Positions 13,534-13,829 of a DNA stretch of 13,829 nt are shown here, piece after piece. The translations under genes were made by a program, and so were the position numbers. This DNA comes from Actinomycetes bacterium (GTDB lineage Bacteria; Actinomycetota; Actinomycetes; Propionibacteriales; Propionibacteriaceae). The notes beneath the pieces were generated by a model. It was not told the origin of the DNA. It searched no databases and saw only the letters and a program-made list of their open reading frames with translations. The stretch is from assembly GCA_023387135.1 (NCBI GenBank), contig JAEWIK010000321.1, forward strand, positions 1-13,829, in the 5' to 3' direction. Position 1 is the first letter of the stretch. The number at the start of each line of letters is the position of its first letter.

Positions 13534-13829
13534 ATGACAGCATCCCCCTCCGAACCCACTGACGTCGGCCCGGCGGTCGGCGGCGACCTCGAGGCGACAG
13601 ACCTCGACAGGGAACACGTCGTCACCCTGCTGACCGAGGCAGCCAACGAAGGCCTGCTGCCAGCACCCGAACGTGACAGGCGCATCACCCTGGCCCGCGT
13701 GGCCGAGACCTTCGACGATCTGGTCCCGCTGACGCGCGACCTGGTGAACCTCGACGGGCCGGTCGTCCGTCCCGCGCCGCTGGTCTTCCCGAACGCGACG
13801 GCGACCCCGCAGATCGACCCCTCCAACGC
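13534..13829 (+). CDS. DUF1707 (SHOCT-like) domain protein, 5' part only
   Basis: 98 codons are visible before the right edge. After an acidic, disordered-looking start (1-20), residues about 22-70 match the DUF1707 pattern: DLDREHVVTLLTEAANEGLL (D-x-D-R-E, then a helix with A-x-x-E-G-x-L) and RDRRITLARVAETFDDLVPLTRDL. In this family the domain is usually followed by a membrane segment or a second domain, which would lie outside the window. Residues 71-98 are a Pro/Ala/Asn-rich linker. The canonical DERL-type motif is altered to RDRRI. Function unknown; such proteins are widespread in actinobacteria. The ATG is chosen because of the TAGCGT element and the domain position. Confidence 0.75.
   Translation, partial: MTASPSEPTDVGPAVGGDLEATDLDREHVVTLLTEAANEGLLPAPERDRRITLARVAETFDDLVPLTRDLVNLDGPVVRPAPLVFPNATATPQIDPSN

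Overview
The window is high-GC DNA with actinobacterial traits: strong G/C at third codon positions, GTG starts, several genes that appear to be read from leaderless transcripts, and actinobacterial-type protein families. These include a YhgE/Pip membrane protein, a SipW-type signal peptidase with its substrates, a DUF1707-like protein and secreted IPT/EEP proteins. I cannot name the genus from sequence alone.

Layout, left to right. (1) Minus strand, 1-2525: an export-type operon. It encodes an unusual ABC ATPase-like protein followed by a YhgE/Pip membrane protein that runs off the left edge. A TetR-type palindrome lies just upstream. (2) Plus strand, 2660-6698: a secreted PQQ-type sugar dehydrogenase, then a membrane histidine kinase translationally coupled (ATGA overlap) to a membrane protein with a degenerate GGDEF-like domain. 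(3) Minus strand, 10469 down to 6699: a small SipW-type exported protein, the SipW-type signal peptidase, a large SipW-type exported protein (two CBM2-like modules and a Ser/Thr/Pro tail), then an OmpR-family response regulator. The regulator meets the kinase/GGDEF operon tail to tail with no spacer. (4) 10470-10710: a divergent regulatory region with five helically phased direct repeats. (5) Plus strand, 10711: a 90-residue tail-anchored protein of unknown role. (6) Minus strand, 11049-11321: a reductase-like gene that has lost its middle. (7) Plus strand, 11614-13170: a secreted protein with two IPT/TIG domains and an endonuclease/exonuclease/phosphatase domain. (8) Minus strand, 13269-13339: tRNA-Gly(CCC). 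(9) Plus strand, 13534 to the edge: the start of a DUF1707-like protein.

The most interesting part is the 6.7-10.7 kb block. A dedicated signal peptidase is flanked by two exported proteins that share a signal region and probably an N-terminal domain. A response regulator lies downstream, and an OmpR-like phased repeat array sits at the operon's promoter. A testable model is that the kinase at 3901 phosphorylates the regulator at 6699, which then controls this surface-protein operon through the repeats. This is inference; only the gene order, motifs and repeats are directly visible. No CRISPR array, insertion sequence, phage gene or replication origin is visible.
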